Shown: one piece after another, positions 25,101-37,707 of the stretch
Layout of the letters: every line of letters begins with the position of its first letter
Numbering within the stretch: the first letter of the stretch is position 1
Source of the DNA: Begonia masoniana
Lineage: Eukaryota; Streptophyta; Magnoliopsida; Cucurbitales; Begoniaceae
Direction: 5' to 3'
DNA: 64,000 nt
Assembly (NCBI GenBank): GCA_022432975.1
Contig: CM039504.1
Coordinates: forward strand, 2,391,459-2,455,458
Program-made: the position numbers and the translations under genes
Notes under the pieces: generated by a model
Told to the model about the DNA's origin: nothing
The model's database searches: none
Seen by the model: only the letters and a program-made list of their open reading frames with translations

Positions 25101-26708
25101 TACAAACCGGGGTTAGAAAATAAGGCAGCCGATGCTCTCTCTAGAAGGCCATCTACACCTACACTAGCTGCTCTTTCATTTACCACTATTCTGCCTTGGA
25201 AAGACATTGACAGGGAGATTCAGGACGACCCATTCTTATCTAATATTGTCTATCAACTTCAGCATCACAATGAAGGACCCAAGGATTATATATTGCGCAA
25301 TAACCGCCTATACTTTAAAAATCGTTTGGTGTTAGCAGCCAACTCTGCATTAATTCCAACCTTGCTGCGGGAGTTTCATGGCTCAGCAATGGGAGGTCAT
25401 TCAGGATCTGTTAAGACATATCAACGCTTAGCCGCCGAGTTTTGTTGGCAAGGTATGAGCCGGTGCGTAAGGAAGTTTGTGGCTGAATGTGATGTGTGTC
25501 AGAGGAGTAAATATCAAGCATTAGCACCAGCAGGCCTCTTACAACCCCTCCCGATCCCCACAGCCATTTGGGAGGACATATCCATGGATTTCATTGAGGG
25601 GTTGCCGTGCTCCGCGGGGTATACGTCTATCTTGGTTGTGGTGGACCGTCTAAGTAAGTATGCTCACTTTATCGCTTTGAAACATCCCTTTACTGCTCAT
25701 TCTATCGCAATGGTGTTCATTAAAGAGGTAGTCCGACTACACGGTTTTCCGCGTTCCATTGTCAGCGATAGAGATAAAATTTTTCTGAGTATGTTTTGGA
25801 AAGAGTTGTTTAAGCTACAAGGAACTACTTTAAAGCACAGCTCTGCGTATCATCCTCAAACAGATGGGCAGACGGAGGTTGTGAACCGCTCTCTGGAGAC
25901 ATATTTGCGTTGCTTTACATCCGACAAACCACGTGTTTGGATTCAGTGGTTACCTTGGGCGGAATTCTGGTACAACACTTCGTTTCACACATCTACCAAT
26001 ATATCTCCTTTCAAGGCCGTTTATGGCCGAGAGCCCCCTCCAGTCATTCGTGTGGGCGTGGGAAAGGCTATTGTTCAATCAGTGGAGGACTTACTTCAAG
26101 AGAGAGATGGCATGCTTGACTTGCTACAAACTCATTTGTCTCGAGCTCAAGCACGCATGAAAGAGGTGGCTGATGGTTCACGAAGGGATGTCAATTTTAT
26201 GGCAGGTGATTGGGTGTACGTGAAGCTACAACCATATAGGCAGCGGACATTAGCTCGGAAAAGAAATGACAAACTTGGACCCCGTTTCTATGGACCTTAT
26301 CAGATTCTGTCGAAGATAGGGCAAGTCGCTTACAAGTTGAAACTACCGGATACTGCCCACATTCATAATGTCTTTCATGTCTCATTATTAAAGCGAGCCT
26401 TGGGTACGCACGATAGAGTCTCTGAATTCTCATCCACTTTGTCTGACGAATTGGAGCTGTTGGTGGAACCAGCTGAAGTTCTTGGTGAGCGGCCATTTCA
26501 AGGAGGTACCTCGTCCGCCCGGGAAGTCCTCATTCGTTGGGAAAATATGCCAAAGGAAGATGCTACATGGGAGCTGGCGGATCTTATTCGGAATCAGTTT
26601 CCTCACTTTAACCTTGAGGACAAGGTTGCTGTTTGGGCGGCGAGTATTGTTACGAAACCACCAGTTATCTTCACGTATGCTAGGAGGAAGAAAGAGAACA
26701 AAGCTTAA
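22104..26708 (+). CDS. chromovirus gag-pol polyprotein
   Basis: One continuous frame of 1534 codons from the ATG at 22104 ([12 protein letters not shown]); the frame is open further upstream but only through the primer-binding site. Domains in order: Gag (about 90-260); zinc knuckle [14 protein letters not shown] (from C338); aspartic protease with [11 protein letters not shown] (D423); reverse transcriptase with the FFDD box (D759, D760); RNase H starting at TDASGNG (D905); integrase zinc-binding domain (from H1092) and catalytic core with D1162, D1222 and E1258, a D-D(35)-E layout; then a chromodomain (about 1470-1525, ending near [20 protein letters not shown]). All catalytic residues are present and there is no stop, so it may be functional. 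The last 20 or so codons lie inside the 3' LTR. GC content is higher than in neighbouring introns. Confidence 0.96.
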   Translation: MAGKKQSQAPGKSIVTDEPIAQGDLWLEIGNIKESIANLTTIITDMKTLADTVHTAGPWQWDKGKWKSTEEQVGQSSCQGPDEKGGEGWKEEHLGRRMEMPVFSGGDPDDWLFRAERFFNFQSLSEYEKFQWVAVHMEGEALAWFQWEEKRRPFRGWADFRGRLLARFRSSLDGTLSERFLQMKQVGTVREYRQGFERASSHFSDVPDHLLEAQFMNGLKDDIRAELLGSRPVGLDEIMLAAQRAEDKLTLLTRTGLGPGVKGSGPNRLGNSGPVSAHKTTGWYSPASPSRPFSSTPVAPVGQTAKSASPIAQISRTAGPLRRLTEAEMVAKREKGLCFRCDERFFPGHRCKAKEIQVLICYDEDASDENQKVEENDTPTEDDSPADVEMAQLSLNSMVGLSSPDSFKIRGTVMGQVVVVLIDSGATHNFISHRVINKLAIPVEQSSSFAVKTGTGTLVRGTGICKALQINFPDCVVTENFFPLRLGSADLILGFKWLKAQNEMCIQWRTLTMQFSVNGRHVVLQGDPSLGKSLISLKSLMKQFEQGDTGLLLELQGIMAEDFSLLQPEVATLLDSFPELFATPQGLPPQRVLDHHIELAQGAPPVSIRPYRYPHIQKDEIEKLVGEMLAAGIIQESCSPYSSPVILVKKKNGSWRFCVDYRALNKVTIPNKFPIPRVDELLDELAGATIFSKLDLRSGYHQIRVCPEDVPKTAFSTHEGHYEFLVMPFGLSNAPSTFQALMNQLFKPYLRRFVLVFFDDILIYSMDLQAHLHHLEVVLTVLQDNQLYANPSKCFFAQPQLEYLGHIISSKGVAVDTAKIEAMLQWPAPRHLKELRGFLGLTGYYRRFVKGYGKLAAPLTALLKRDAFLWSKEAETAFQQLKIAMTTVPVLALPDFSKTFVVETDASGNGIGAVLMQGGRVIAFFSQQLSPRAQCESVYERELRAIVLAITKWRPYLLGHRFIVRTDQRSLKYLLEQRLVNVEHQKWLTKIMGYDFDIQYKPGLENKAADALSRRPSTPTLAALSFTTILPWKDIDREIQDDPFLSNIVYQLQHHNEGPKDYILRNNRLYFKNRLVLAANSALIPTLLREFHGSAMGGHSGSVKTYQRLAAEFCWQGMSRCVRKFVAECDVCQRSKYQALAPAGLLQPLPIPTAIWEDISMDFIEGLPCSAGYTSILVVVDRLSKYAHFIALKHPFTAHSIAMVFIKEVVRLHGFPRSIVSDRDKIFLSMFWKELFKLQGTTLKHSSAYHPQTDGQTEVVNRSLETYLRCFTSDKPRVWIQWLPWAEFWYNTSFHTSTNISPFKAVYGREPPPVIRVGVGKAIVQSVEDLLQERDGMLDLLQTHLSRAQARMKEVADGSRRDVNFMAGDWVYVKLQPYRQRTLARKRNDKLGPRFYGPYQILSKIGQVAYKLKLPDTAHIHNVFHVSLLKRALGTHDRVSEFSSTLSDELELLVEPAEVLGERPFQGGTSSAREVLIRWENMPKEDATWELADLIRNQFPHFNLEDKVAVWAASIVTKPPVIFTYARRKKENKA

Positions 26709-27035
26709 TGATAAGCTTAATGATATGTGATGCTTTTTAATAGCTTTTAATTTTAAATAAATATGTTGCTGTAATCAGAGGGGTAAAGGGGGAAGTTTAC
26801 ATTGAAATTCTGTTAGGAGAAAACAATATAGTTGACAGGGGAGTGATCGAGAAGGGGGAGGAAAATTCTGAGGGAAAATGGGAGAGAGTAGGAGCTCTAA
26901 AAATCTTCTACGGTTTCATCTTGTTGATGGATAATTCTGGATGTTGAATGAGATTATTTTCTTTTGGCAGTATAGTTCTGTTGTTTTGTTCTTGGTATAT
27001 TGTGGTTTTTTTTGGAGTGAACAGGGGCCATAACA
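26648..27035 (+). repeat. 3' LTR of the chromovirus
   Basis: Second copy of the 388-bp LTR, followed by the CATTT target-site duplication. The gag-pol stop codon (26706-26708) lies 59-61 bases inside it. Only a weak purine stretch precedes it, so the polypurine tract must be short or displaced. Confidence 0.95.
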
Positions 27036-28264
27036 CATTTTTTGGTGACGTTAGTGGATTTCTGTACTTTTGCTCGTTTGGTTGAAAATCTGGGTAATTG
27101 AGTAATCATTATAGATTTAAAGCTTGTTGTCTTTCTGGAATGGATGCATTTTGGTATAACAGGCATTATATATGATGGCTTTATAGATGTTGACAACCTA
27201 GTGTGTGATGGCTTCTTATTGCGAGATTGAAGCATGATGTCCGCTCATTTGTCAAACAATCATATTCTTTCAGTGGTCATTGTAAATTTTCTCCATGGGA
27301 ATCAGTTATTAGGACCCTATTTTCTTGCTACTTTCCCTTTCACTATAAATAATATTTATACAGGTTACTGCATTTTATGTAGGTTTGCAAGTTTGTCTTG
27401 GATGCGGTGGAAAAGAAAAGTATGGTTGCCCAAATGGTGGTAAAGATTGTCATTACAGACATGCCCTTCCACCGGGATACATCTTAAAATCTCAAATGAT
27501 GGCATTTCTTGAAGAAGAACAAGATAAGCTCCCATCGAGGAAGAGATTGAAAATGAGGTTACAAAAATTTTAGTTTCCTTTATCTTTGCATAATTATTTC
27601 TGTTCAATTGAGTCATTTGATATCCCAGATAGGCTCTCTCTCTGTTTTTACTCTTTCCTGCACGTAATAGTCTTCTTTATTTTGGTATGTTACTTAGCTT
27701 GCAAGAGTCACATCCTCGACTCCAATGACTCCTGTGCTTTTTTCAATGGAAGAAGAAAAAAGATGGAGGAAAGAGACGCAGGTTTGGCTGCACAACAAGC
27801 AGAAAGGGCTAAGAATGATCGCACGAGGTTCTGTACTGTCATGTTGAGCTATCTTGTTTAGAATACATAATTCCTTTTATTTTTTCTCTGTTCTAGTGGC
27901 TGCGAATTGTTTCCTTCCAATGCAAGTTTGTTTGTGGATGATGCTGAGGCATTTGAACAATATCAAAGAGAAGGAGAACCCGAGGAGAACCCGGGGTTGA
28001 AGAACACCAGGTAAACCTTAGTCATTTTCATGTATTCATATTGGAGAGTTTTTCCAGAGGATGAGAATTATGTTTTCGAAATGTGGGTTCCATATGAAGA
28101 TTGTATAGGATCATTCTTTTCAGATGTTTTGTACTTGATTGCCATAGTTGTCGTGGTCTTTACTGGCTCTGTTGCGTGAATGTTAGTTCAACTCTCAATT
28201 TTCCCAACCAGCAAACAATTTTTAGTATCTGTTTTGTCTTAGTCTTGCTTTTTCGGAGGTTTCT

Positions 28265-28555
28265 GTTATGGTTCTCCGTCGCACTTCATTCGATGGCACT
28301 TCACTCAGTCTTCTTTACAATTAGAACCCTCCATCGGTTAAAACCATGACACATTTGGTTAAATGATTTCTCCCCACAAAGAAGAGATGCAGAATTTAAA
28401 TCTTTCCATGGTGAAAATTATTGGAGATTGAACCATGTTGCTGGGGAATGGGATTCACCCATGTCATGACCCCCCGGTTGAGGGTTTTGACCGGTGGAGG
28501 GTTCTGACCAGAAAGGAAGTCGAGTGAAGTACGACGGAGAACTATAACAATTTCT
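28265..28555. repeat. short inverted repeat in CCCH-gene intron
   Basis: Around 28270-28302 and 28519-28550 the sequence is inverted and about 90% alike over 30 bases (GGTTCTCCGTCGCACTTCAT against a near-matching reverse complement). A weaker second pair (CCTCCATCGGTTAAAACCATGACA against GGTTTTGACCGGTGGAGGG) lies just inside. It is probably a small foldback or the remnant of a transposon. Confidence 0.55.
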
Positions 28556-29171
28556 TTGCCATACTTTCAATTTTTAGATGTTAGTTTATCTTAGTCTAGC
28601 TAATAGGGAGGTTTTTGCGGTTTTCCTTGCCACACTTTTATTTTGATGGTGTAGTTGTTAATAAGAGAAAGCTATGACAAACGGAGTTTCATAATTCGTG
28701 TCATGCTGTGCTTGTGTCCCTGGGGAACGGGATGGATTAATAGAGCTGAACATCCTTTTGGTCTTCTTCAATATTAGGAAATTTATTTGGGAACGATTCG
28801 TTGGTGATTGGTTACTTGAAGTCAAGTAGTACTTGCTTTCCTGTGCTTCAAGAATTACTGAAAATTTAGACTTTTTTTGAAGTTAAAAAAAAAAAAACTA
28901 TGCAGCCCTAAAGTGATAAAAAGATAAGTTGAAATGAGATGAATCTCCTTTTCTTAAAGACTAATCAGCATCTTTTACTGTAACTTTATTATGTGACATT
29001 TGAATAACAATTAGTCCTCGGTGCAATTATTGGTCAAAGATAGATCGGAAACAGGTGGACGAAGCAGCTCAACTATATGCACTAGGAGTGGCCCCTGACA
29101 ACGACGAGCTTGAAGCAAGTTTATCAAGAACGTCAATCCAGATCAATGAGCCAGGTATGAAGGCATCTTGA

Positions 29172-32159
29172 GACCATTTCTTGCAGCATTTTCAGTAGAG
29201 GTTTCGTCATGGGTTAAGAAGAGAGCATTTGTCTCGCTATTTAATCAGCTAAGAGAAAATGACACTATGTATGTACTGGGACGAGGTATGTCCTTAGCCT
29301 TGCACTTTGAATTATGATAAATCTGTTTGCAATGAGAGAGATCCCAGAATAGTTTTGACCTTCCTTTGGTAGTAAAAATCTGTTTGTTCTTCTCGTACTA
29401 TGTTTCTATTGACATATTACTCCTTTTGGCCAAACCCAGTACCCACATCACAGAAGAGAATAGAAAGATTCATTCTTTCTGTACTTCTTTACTATGAAAT
29501 TAAAAAGGTCAGGCTACTGGGATATAGCCTTTTCCTCGACGAGCGAGATTAATTAATCTTTTCTTTATAAAGTTAAAGAAATAATTAAATATTTAATTTC
29601 CTTTTTTTGGAATTTTGTTCTCTTGGTCGCCATAAACTCAGATCTAAACACGATTCTTGTTTTTCCAGCTCATATTAATTTGTATGCCACCTATTAAACA
29701 CTTGGACCCCACGCTCTCAATAATCGGGACCAACTCAAACATCATATTCATCAACCCGACACGAACTAGTTCATGACGAATTCTAGAGATGTTGTTACTT
29801 ATTAAACCAAAATTCAAAATAATAAAAATAATAATTAATTAATGCGTGAATGAACTAATAAGTCTTTCCTTTCCTTTTCCAATTAACTCGGTGGGCGAAA
29901 CAGTTGTAATAGTTTTGGTTTTGGTACTTCAATTTAATGGGTACCATTTCAAATTTAATGATTGGTCAGAAGACTCCACAACATAATTCCACGGGCAACA
30001 AGCAGACAAGCATCGCACGTTACGGTCTGGGTGAAAGAGCGCGCACAGCAGATCGGATGGTTGGCTATTTATGTAAATACATAAATGATTGAGGGCTTCA
30101 AGTAAGCGATGTGATTAAAGATTAGCCTGCGAAAGGATAGGAGGAAGCCACGTCATTCGCTTGTATAGTCCCTCCAAAACCTCGTACCCCTTGCCGACAC
30201 AAGTACAACTTTTCCCCATTTTCCCATTTTCCCATTTTCAATGACTTTTTTTTTTTTAATATTAATTAAAGTTTTCAATCCTACTTTAAACATTCCCATT
30301 AATTTATTCCATTTTTTTACTTAAAAAATTAGAAATTAAAAGTAATAATATCTACCATTATATAAAAGGAAGGATCTCTCTAAATGATCCTACCAATAAA
30401 ATAAATAAATAAATATTAATATTGTCAATTACTAATTTGATATTCTATTAAATAATTTTTTTTCTTTTAAATATAAATATTATTATAAAATTTCTTTGTA
30501 AAATATAATATTTTATTTAAAATAATTATCATTTTTTTACTTTAATTTATTTATTATTTTATCTCTATCTTATCTTATCTTTTATAAATCTTTTTATATT
30601 TTTTAATGTATTTTAATTTTTGCATTTTACTTTTTATTTCTAGCTTATTTAATAAGTTTACGAAATCTTATGACTTTTAATTTTTTATTTTAATTTAGTT
30701 TGCAACATCTTTAATCTATTTGAGAGGCTTCATATCTCATTTAAAAAAATTCTTAAAAATTGAGCAATAAATGAAGAAAATTCACTTATTTTATTTAAAA
30801 TAATTCAATAATTACAGAATTATCTAACATTAACATTCAATAAAAGTGAGGATAAAATTAATTTCACATTTTATTTCTTTTTTCTTTTTCAAGTAAATCC
30901 GTCGTCGTTTTGATGTTTTGATCTCTAAATATAGTATTATATTAATTATTTTTTAGTCATGATATTTTTCACGTTTTTGTCTTATTTATGATTTTTATTT
31001 ATTTTTAATTGATGGTCAATATTTTTAGTTTTGTCTAATCCTTTTTTCTTTCTTTTAATGCATGATAGTTAGATGGATGTCAATCTTTAACCATCCTCTC
31101 TCTCAATTCACGTGTGCGACTGTTCAATTTTTTAATTTATTTTAATGGACAATTGTCCTACATTCAATACTCACTCTCTTTTAATTATTGTCTTATTCGT
31201 GGTTTTTATTTTTTATTTTTTATCCTAACAACAAATTTTTTAACTCTTTATCTTCTAATACAATATCTTTGTATAGTTTATTATTTTATTTTAGGTCATC
31301 GTTATTTTTGTTTTATTTACTTTAACCTTAACATATAATTGTATAGTAGTTTTGTTTTTTATCTAATTTATTTTTATTAGATTTTCTTTGAACATTGGAT
31401 TTATTTCATTTGTATTTGTAATTTACCATTTTGACCTTCAATTATAGTTTTATTAACTTTTTATGAAATTTTGTTTTTTTTTTACATTTTCTTTTTGCCT
31501 TTTGATTTAATTAGTTTTTTAAAATGTCAGATAGAATTAATTTCTTTTAACATTTTCATTTTTTTATTTTTTTTTATTTTTCTCACTAATTATTATTTGT
31601 TTTAAACTTTTTAGGTGAATAAGACAATAAAATAAGTGAAATATTGCAAACTTTATCATTATCTATGTGCTTTGTAATTGCAAAATTTTGGTTTTTTTCT
31701 AATTTAATATATTAATATTTATCAAAAATTTTATTTTTTATTGTATTGATTTAAAAAAAATTATAAATAAATTCTTTATATAACTTAATATTTTATTTTA
31801 ATTTATTCTGATTTTTGTTTTATATATTGCAAGTTTTATTATTCTCTCTCCATTTATAAATGCAAAATTTCGGTCACGTTCCAGATTCGTCGATATTTTA
31901 ATATACTAATATATTTTATAATGATTATATTTTAATTTTTTCAATTTTTTTTTCTTATAAATAATTTCTTTTATTTTTCAAACATTGTTACCATCATTTT
32001 CTTTGTCATATCTTTCATTCTATAAAAGTCAAAATAGAATTAATAATTTTTTATATTTTATTTATGAATGGAACCAATGAAATGAACACATGAGATTCCA
32101 GTAAACTACTACCTGTAACAGTTGTACACACATGTATTCATGTCGACAACATATTGTAC
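29172..32159. other. AT-rich intergenic region
   Basis: After the CCCH gene 3' end, the DNA becomes extremely AT-rich, especially T-rich on this strand from 30240 to 32050. Short open frames here are by-products of composition. No RNA gene or intact element recognised. Confidence 0.5.
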
Positions 32160-33100
32160 GTTGTCGTTGTTTACCTCAAATCATGCAGCTCTCGCAAATA
32201 TAGCACTCCTATTTTTAATTGCACGTTCTAACTTCAGAAGCTTTTTTCTTATATGAGGACAACAAATGTTTGTTGACGAGACCAACTTCCCATATTTTTT
32301 CACAATCCTGGTCATCAAACACTGTTGGATCATCTCGAACATGGTCAGAATCGGTTTATCCCTAACAGGTAATTGAACTGCATTGAATGACTCACATACA
32401 TTATTCAATCATAGTTCACACTTGGAAATCGAAGAAAATGCATGATTAGCCCAATATCTAAGGTTTGTGCCTCGAAGATATGTTTAGGCATATAGGTTAC
32501 TCTGATCTAGATTTCTTATTTCTCTCTCGAAATGAAAAATTGTGTCTGTCCTGACTGCATTCCACATTGCATCTCTATATGCTCCACAACGAAATTGATT
32601 TTTGAAATTTGCGTACATATGCTGGAGGCAGTAGTGGTGTTCATCTGACAGTAATTTCTGCTGCACAACAGGCAACAACCCCTAATATTTGAAAGGGCAA
32701 TATAGTTAACCTATAATGATATAAATACTAGAATGTCTCAATATTTGAAAGAGCAATCGAAAATGCATTATACATTTTGTCGATCCGAAATAAATGTTCA
32801 TCTGTATCATGATCCAATCTTTAGGCCATCTTTCAATAATTTCAAAAACCACGTCCATGAATCCACACACTATGATTCCACATTGACAACAACAATGAGG
32901 TATATTTCATCATTGTCATTAATGCTGACGATTGGTAGTAATTGATCAAGACACAATTTCTTTATATGTCAACCATTCAAACAGATAATATGTCTACAAC
33001 ACTGCAACAAACTTGTATTGCAATCAGTCATACACATATATATTCTTTTGAATACACATGACTCGTTATCGGCAGAGTCGACCAAGTAAGTCTGTAGGCC
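32160..33100 (-). pseudogene. MULE (MuDR-type) transposase remnant
   Basis: Minus-strand fragments in different frames match the core of plant MULE transposases in the right order. From upstream to downstream they are: about 33060-32990, a degraded piece like CRxxICLNG.HIK; about 32945-32780, with WTWFLKLLKDGL; 32678-32484, with HHYCLQHMYANFKNQFR; and 32408-32181, with NNVCESFNAVQLPVRDKPIL (the NNxCESFN...RxKPIL motif). Frameshifts and stops separate them, so no transposase can be made. I found no terminal inverted repeats or target-site duplication. Confidence 0.8.
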
Positions 33101-36100
33101 TAATGTGCTACTTGGATTTAATCTATGTATTTATTTTGCGTACGACCACTATAGCTTGTATTTTTCATCGTCATTCCCTTCATTATGTTTTTTAGTTTTG
33201 CTTTTTGCTTTTCTGGTAAGACTTTGTGTAATGTTGACATTCAAATTCTTCCTCACTATTTCGATAAAGGAAAGAAGTTTCTACGTATGTTGACTTTTGA
33301 AACTATCCAAATTATGATTTGCCACCCATTTTGAAGTAGCGTGTTGATTCTTAATTTTTTCTGAACAATTGTGATAATCGTTGAAACTCTTTATTTGAAA
33401 CGTAACCTTATTTTACATATTCGATTCATGCAGTCGTCAATCACATTTGTCTTCACACACTGTCGTCAGTCGTCGATATTCACTTTTAATGAATTTGATC
33501 TCATAACTATTATTCAAAACATATTATGTGATTTATTCTCTAATTATTTTTAAATAACTATATTTAAATCTCATCTAAATTTATTCTCTTATTGTATATT
33601 TTACATATCATCATCCTCTAAGTTGATAATTAGCTTGCTTTTAAATTAAAAATAAAAATAAAAGCATAAAAGTCATATCCACGTCTTTCATGCATCGCAT
33701 GTATTAATATATAAGTAAATAAATATTCAAGGATGAGGACCAGCTTAAAATAATAATAACAAAGTAACAGTATTATATTAGCTATATGCCTATATCTGCG
33801 TTATAATGAATGAATAAATAAATAAATCCAACATTTTTTTAACTTAAAAAAGAACCTTGGTGATATAAGCAGTGACGTTATTCACCACTTCCTGCCGCTC
33901 GTGGAATGCACGCGTTTACGTACGGTCACATCGCACAGCTAACAGAAACCACTATTACACATAAGCACGCGCCACGTCAGGCGTGAAAGTCTTGATGCTT
34001 CCACCTTATCCTCCCATGCATATCTGCACTTGACGTGGCTTAAGGTAATTGGTCCTTGTATTTTAGATCACATGAGTTCCCTAATGAAAGATTTTAGCAG
34101 TTTAGTTAATTACGAATTAAAATAAAACCTTTCCTCTTTTATGTCAACGTCCTTTGGTTGGTAAAATGTACGCCTACGTCAACACTAATAATAGAAATTT
34201 ATATTTTTTAAATAATAATAAAATACTAATCATTCATTTTCATTTTCATTTCCTAAATCAAGTAATTTTAATACTAAATCTTGTTGGAAAGCTAAATAAG
34301 TAAAAATTAAAGAAAAAAATAATCATATAAATAAAGGAAAAGTAAATTCTACGTATTATATTTTAAACAATACACTACTAGATCATAACGTAAGTTGATT
34401 ATATTTTATATTAAGAAATTATTAATTGACATATTATATAATAAAAAATAATGGAAAAAATGGAGAAAAGATAGCTCCAAATAAGTTATGAAATGGGTAA
34501 ACCTTAAAAATGAGTAGTTTTGGTAATATTTAGAGTGCAGATGGATGAGCTCTGAGCAGTTGAGCACCACAAAAACAAAGAACCGAACATTGAAATCATA
34601 GGTAGGGCTTTTGAAAGATTCTTGTCCTGATATTTTATTTTCCAACCTTTTCTTATTAACTTTCTCAGCAACCAAACAACATTGTTATTATTGTTTCTCT
34701 CTCTTCCCTTCAATTATTTCCTTTGTACTTTTCGTGTGTGCAGTGCAGAAAAGATGGACGACCAAGATTCAATCATGCTTCTGCTGCCTTTCTATTGGTA
34801 GCAATTTGATTAGTTCTGCTTTCTGTTGCCTGTCAGTGACAACTGACTACACCTCTTCTCACAATTAAGGTTTCTCTCTCTCTCTCTCTCTCCAGCAAGT
34901 ACTATCTTATTTCTTAATGGGGCTGTTCGCTTTTGATCTGCCTAAATACTAGATTAGTCCCCTAATTAATTATGTTTTGTTTATTTATTATAATTGTAAA
35001 GTTAACGACCTTTTCCTTGGAACAATCATCATCTGGGTTATTGTGAGAAGGAAAAAAATCCAGTCAACAAAATAATTATTATAATTATGATATAATTTGG
35101 CAAAATTTTAAGATAATTTTGTATTATTAATAGGAAGATGGGAAAGAAGGATTATCCATCTAATCTAATTATTAGTGTGATTGGTGAATACCCTTTTATA
35201 CTGTTAATTATTAATTATTGTAATATTTTGCTCCCATTTAATTAAATAAGAGCTTTAAAAAGTTTGGGAAAAGTGTAAATACGACGAGTTGGTGGGGGTT
35301 ACAAGTAATTTCCGCAGGGGCTAAAATGAGAAATTTCCAATAAAAAATAGTAAGATTTGGGCCTACGACTTGCCTTTTGGGGATCAGAAGAGACACCTCC
35401 TTGTGATGCACGTGATGGCAACCAGCGATTCAGACAACTACTTAGACATTAGTTCTCTTCATCGGACGGCTAATAAACTATTCTTTCCACGTGTACGTCA
35501 ATTTCAACGTAAACAGAAAATAGTAAGTTCTATCCACAGACACTAATTTCTCTTCCCCTATTGTCCAACAATTTTGGGGTTACGCCACGTCGGTCATTAT
35601 ATTTTAGGAAAGGACAACTCCGTATATTTCATTTAACCGGCAGTGTTTTTTCTAAGTACTTAGTTAATTGACTTTTTTGATGAAATTTATGTTAAAAAAA
35701 TAAGGAATTTAATTTATTCACACGGAGCTTATTAAATTAATTAATTTAATATATAAAATATTAAGAGTAAAAAAGTTGGTTGAGATTTAGTAGAAATAGT
35801 CTGACCAAATAAATAAGGTTGAAAATTTAAGTGAGTGGGGCCACCCGCTAATGAAAAGTCCAAATTAAGGTATAGTAGTTAACGTTGTGGACTAGGATTA
35901 AGGATTATGCCCGGTGATTACCTACGAATCAAAACACGCCACGTGGGAATCGAAAGTAAAGAATAGAGAAAACGAAAACGCGGGCAAAATTATTTACCTC
36001 TTGTGGAATGTGTTCTTTTTCCTACGTGTGAATTCAGTGCTTTGGTCTCTGTTTATTTTACTTTTTTCTTTTTAAGCTCTTTTTTAAATTTGCTTAAATA

Positions 36101-37300
36101 GCAATTATATGGCACGTTGAAAACTTAATTTTCAAGAAAAAATAGCAATGTTAGACAAATAAATAAATAAATTGGGTATCCCCCACTCTCTAATTTAATT
36201 CCATGTACAATTGGACCTTTAACTAGACAATAAGTAATGTGTTATTATTCATAATGTTGACATTTCGAAACCTTTAATATTAATACCCTTAACTTCACGG
36301 CTACTGATGGGCCACATTATTTTTCAAAAAAATTGACTTTGCTACGGTGGGAAATAGATGATCAATTCATACGCTTTGACAATATATTACACTCCATTTA
36401 ATCTTCCTCGCATCATTCATTAGATGAATAATAATGTCAACCAACGATGTTGAATTTTCTTAGATACATTTATTTCGTACATGCGAAGAAATCTTTCATA
36501 GTTGACGAGTTAAATATATAATATAATTGTCCGCGTATAAAAAAAAAATGTAACATTAATAATGCGAATTAATTTTAGTTTGAATTATAAGAGACATATA
36601 TTACAATTATGTAGTTGTACAATGTTTAATAGACATAGCAGTCGGCAGGTTAAATGGTCAAAAAGGCTGCGTGCTACATAGATAAAAGCTGTTGATTTTG
36701 TCCTTTGCTACTCCGGTCATAATTGTGTTTCGATTAAAAAAAAAAATTTATCTAATTTTGTTTTATTTTTATAATTTAAGAAAACATGGTATGATTTGAG
36801 AATTAATTAAAGTAAAAAAAAGGTTATCTTCTTATCCGTTCCTATTTTGACGTCGAAGTGATTGAAACATCAAGGAAATCTACTATATTTGTACCTTCAA
36901 ATACCAATTTAAGTAATTAAGATTCTAAGTTCGAGACTGATAATATATTGAAGGGACTAATTAAGGATTAGTAACATGTTTTGATAGTTAAAGTAATAAA
37001 TAAATATTAAAAGTCAAAAAAATTGTAAAAATAAATTTAAGTAATGAAAAGTCAAAAATTGGTGCTAGTAGGGACAATGATGGGGAGAGGTTTTTTTTTT
37101 TTAATAATTTGTAAGGTATGTTGTATTATGTTATTAACGTTGTATTGGAAGTGCATCCAACTGTACAATTGAAAACAGATTATTAAATAAACTAATTAAG
37201 AATAAATTGGGTTTAGAAAATATAATATAATAATTAAGAAAAATGGTCAAAAAGTAGAGAAACTGAAGTATGAATCAACCCAAAAGATGAACGACGAGTA
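33101..37300. other. AT-rich intergenic region upstream of the AP2 gene
   Basis: Mostly low-complexity AT-rich DNA. A more gene-like patch occurs at 34600-34870, with a CT run at about 34872-34893, but its frames are short and match no family I know. Several ACGT-core boxes (for example CCACGTCAGG near 33971 and CCACGTGTAC near 35488) are scattered through it. No coding gene supported. Confidence 0.4.
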
Positions 37301-37707
37301 ATAATGTCTCTAGCTTCTTCGTTTACCACGTCCCTCTTCTCTCTCTCCTTCATCTACTTCTCCTCTCTCTCCCTGTCTCTCTCTCTACCTATACTTCCTA
37401 CTTTTGAGGCGTTTCTCTGCGATTATTTGTCCGCAGAAGACAGGCTGCATCGCTCCTCTCCTCTCCTCTTTGATTTCTCTCTCCTTCTGTTTGGCGGTGT
37501 TTCTTTTGTGTGTACATGTCCGTAGTTGACATCACTTCTCGATTCATTAAGGTTTCCATAATTTTCTCACACGGAGAAAGTTCTGATTTTTCTGAAGGAA
37601 GCTGGGTTTTTCCCCATACGCTGTGAAAAAGTTTTGAAATAAAATTTTGGGTTCATTGCCATGTAAAAACGAGTTCGTGAAAGATCTGAAACTCTGACGG
37701 GAGGAAG

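Larger units (their letters stand above)
21689..27035 (+). mobile_element. complete Ty3/gypsy chromovirus (Reina-like) LTR retrotransposon
   Basis: The element is 5347 bp long, bounded by two 388-bp LTRs (21689-22076 and 26648-27035) and flanked by a perfect 5-bp target-site duplication, CATTT (21684-21688 and 27036-27040). By eye the LTRs are identical along their whole length. A primer-binding site complementary to initiator tRNA-Met follows the left LTR, and one uninterrupted gag-pol frame fills the interior. Short LTRs, small size, a single frame and a C-terminal chromodomain fit the Reina type of chromovirus best. It lies in sense orientation in intron 4 of the CCCH gene. Identical LTRs mean a very recent insertion. 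Confidence 0.95.
20576..29171 (+). pseudogene. CCCH zinc-finger gene (ZC3H15/DFRP1-type), decayed and carrying a retrotransposon
   Basis: The four 5' exons are clean (20576-20746, 20849-20930, 21032-21172, 21260-21341). They encode the start MPPKSQSLTADLAKKQKLVE, the NKNKSKNVQKYVQSLK block and a complete first CCCH finger (CEFVKVGQC...CKFSH). A 5.35-kb retrotransposon sits in the next intron. The downstream exons are recognisable but broken. At about 27388-27440 one base and then 12 bases (the WFWV region of finger 2) are missing. Near 27532 another base is lost. At about 27750-27770 there are two single-base insertions. The exons at about 27897-28010 and 29015-29171 keep family sequence (ASLFVDDAEAFEQYQ; DELEASLSRTSIQINEP). 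The net shift is not a multiple of three, so full-length protein cannot be made. In the family, this protein binds DRG GTPases and associates with ribosomes. A truncated product from the first exons is possible. Family indel calls rest on my memory of homologues. Confidence 0.75.

Noticed and set aside
22124..26496. Minus-strand and alternative-frame ORFs inside the retrotransposon, including one of 160 codons
   Set aside because: They are shadows of the gag-pol frame, with no family motifs.
34611..34868. 85-codon ORF upstream of the AP2 gene
   Set aside because: Cys/Phe/Ser-rich translation of pyrimidine-rich DNA with no recognisable domain or neighbouring exon.
34870..34895. Possible plant miRNA precursor near the CT run
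   Set aside because: No match to any well-known mature miRNA and no convincing stem could be drawn by eye.
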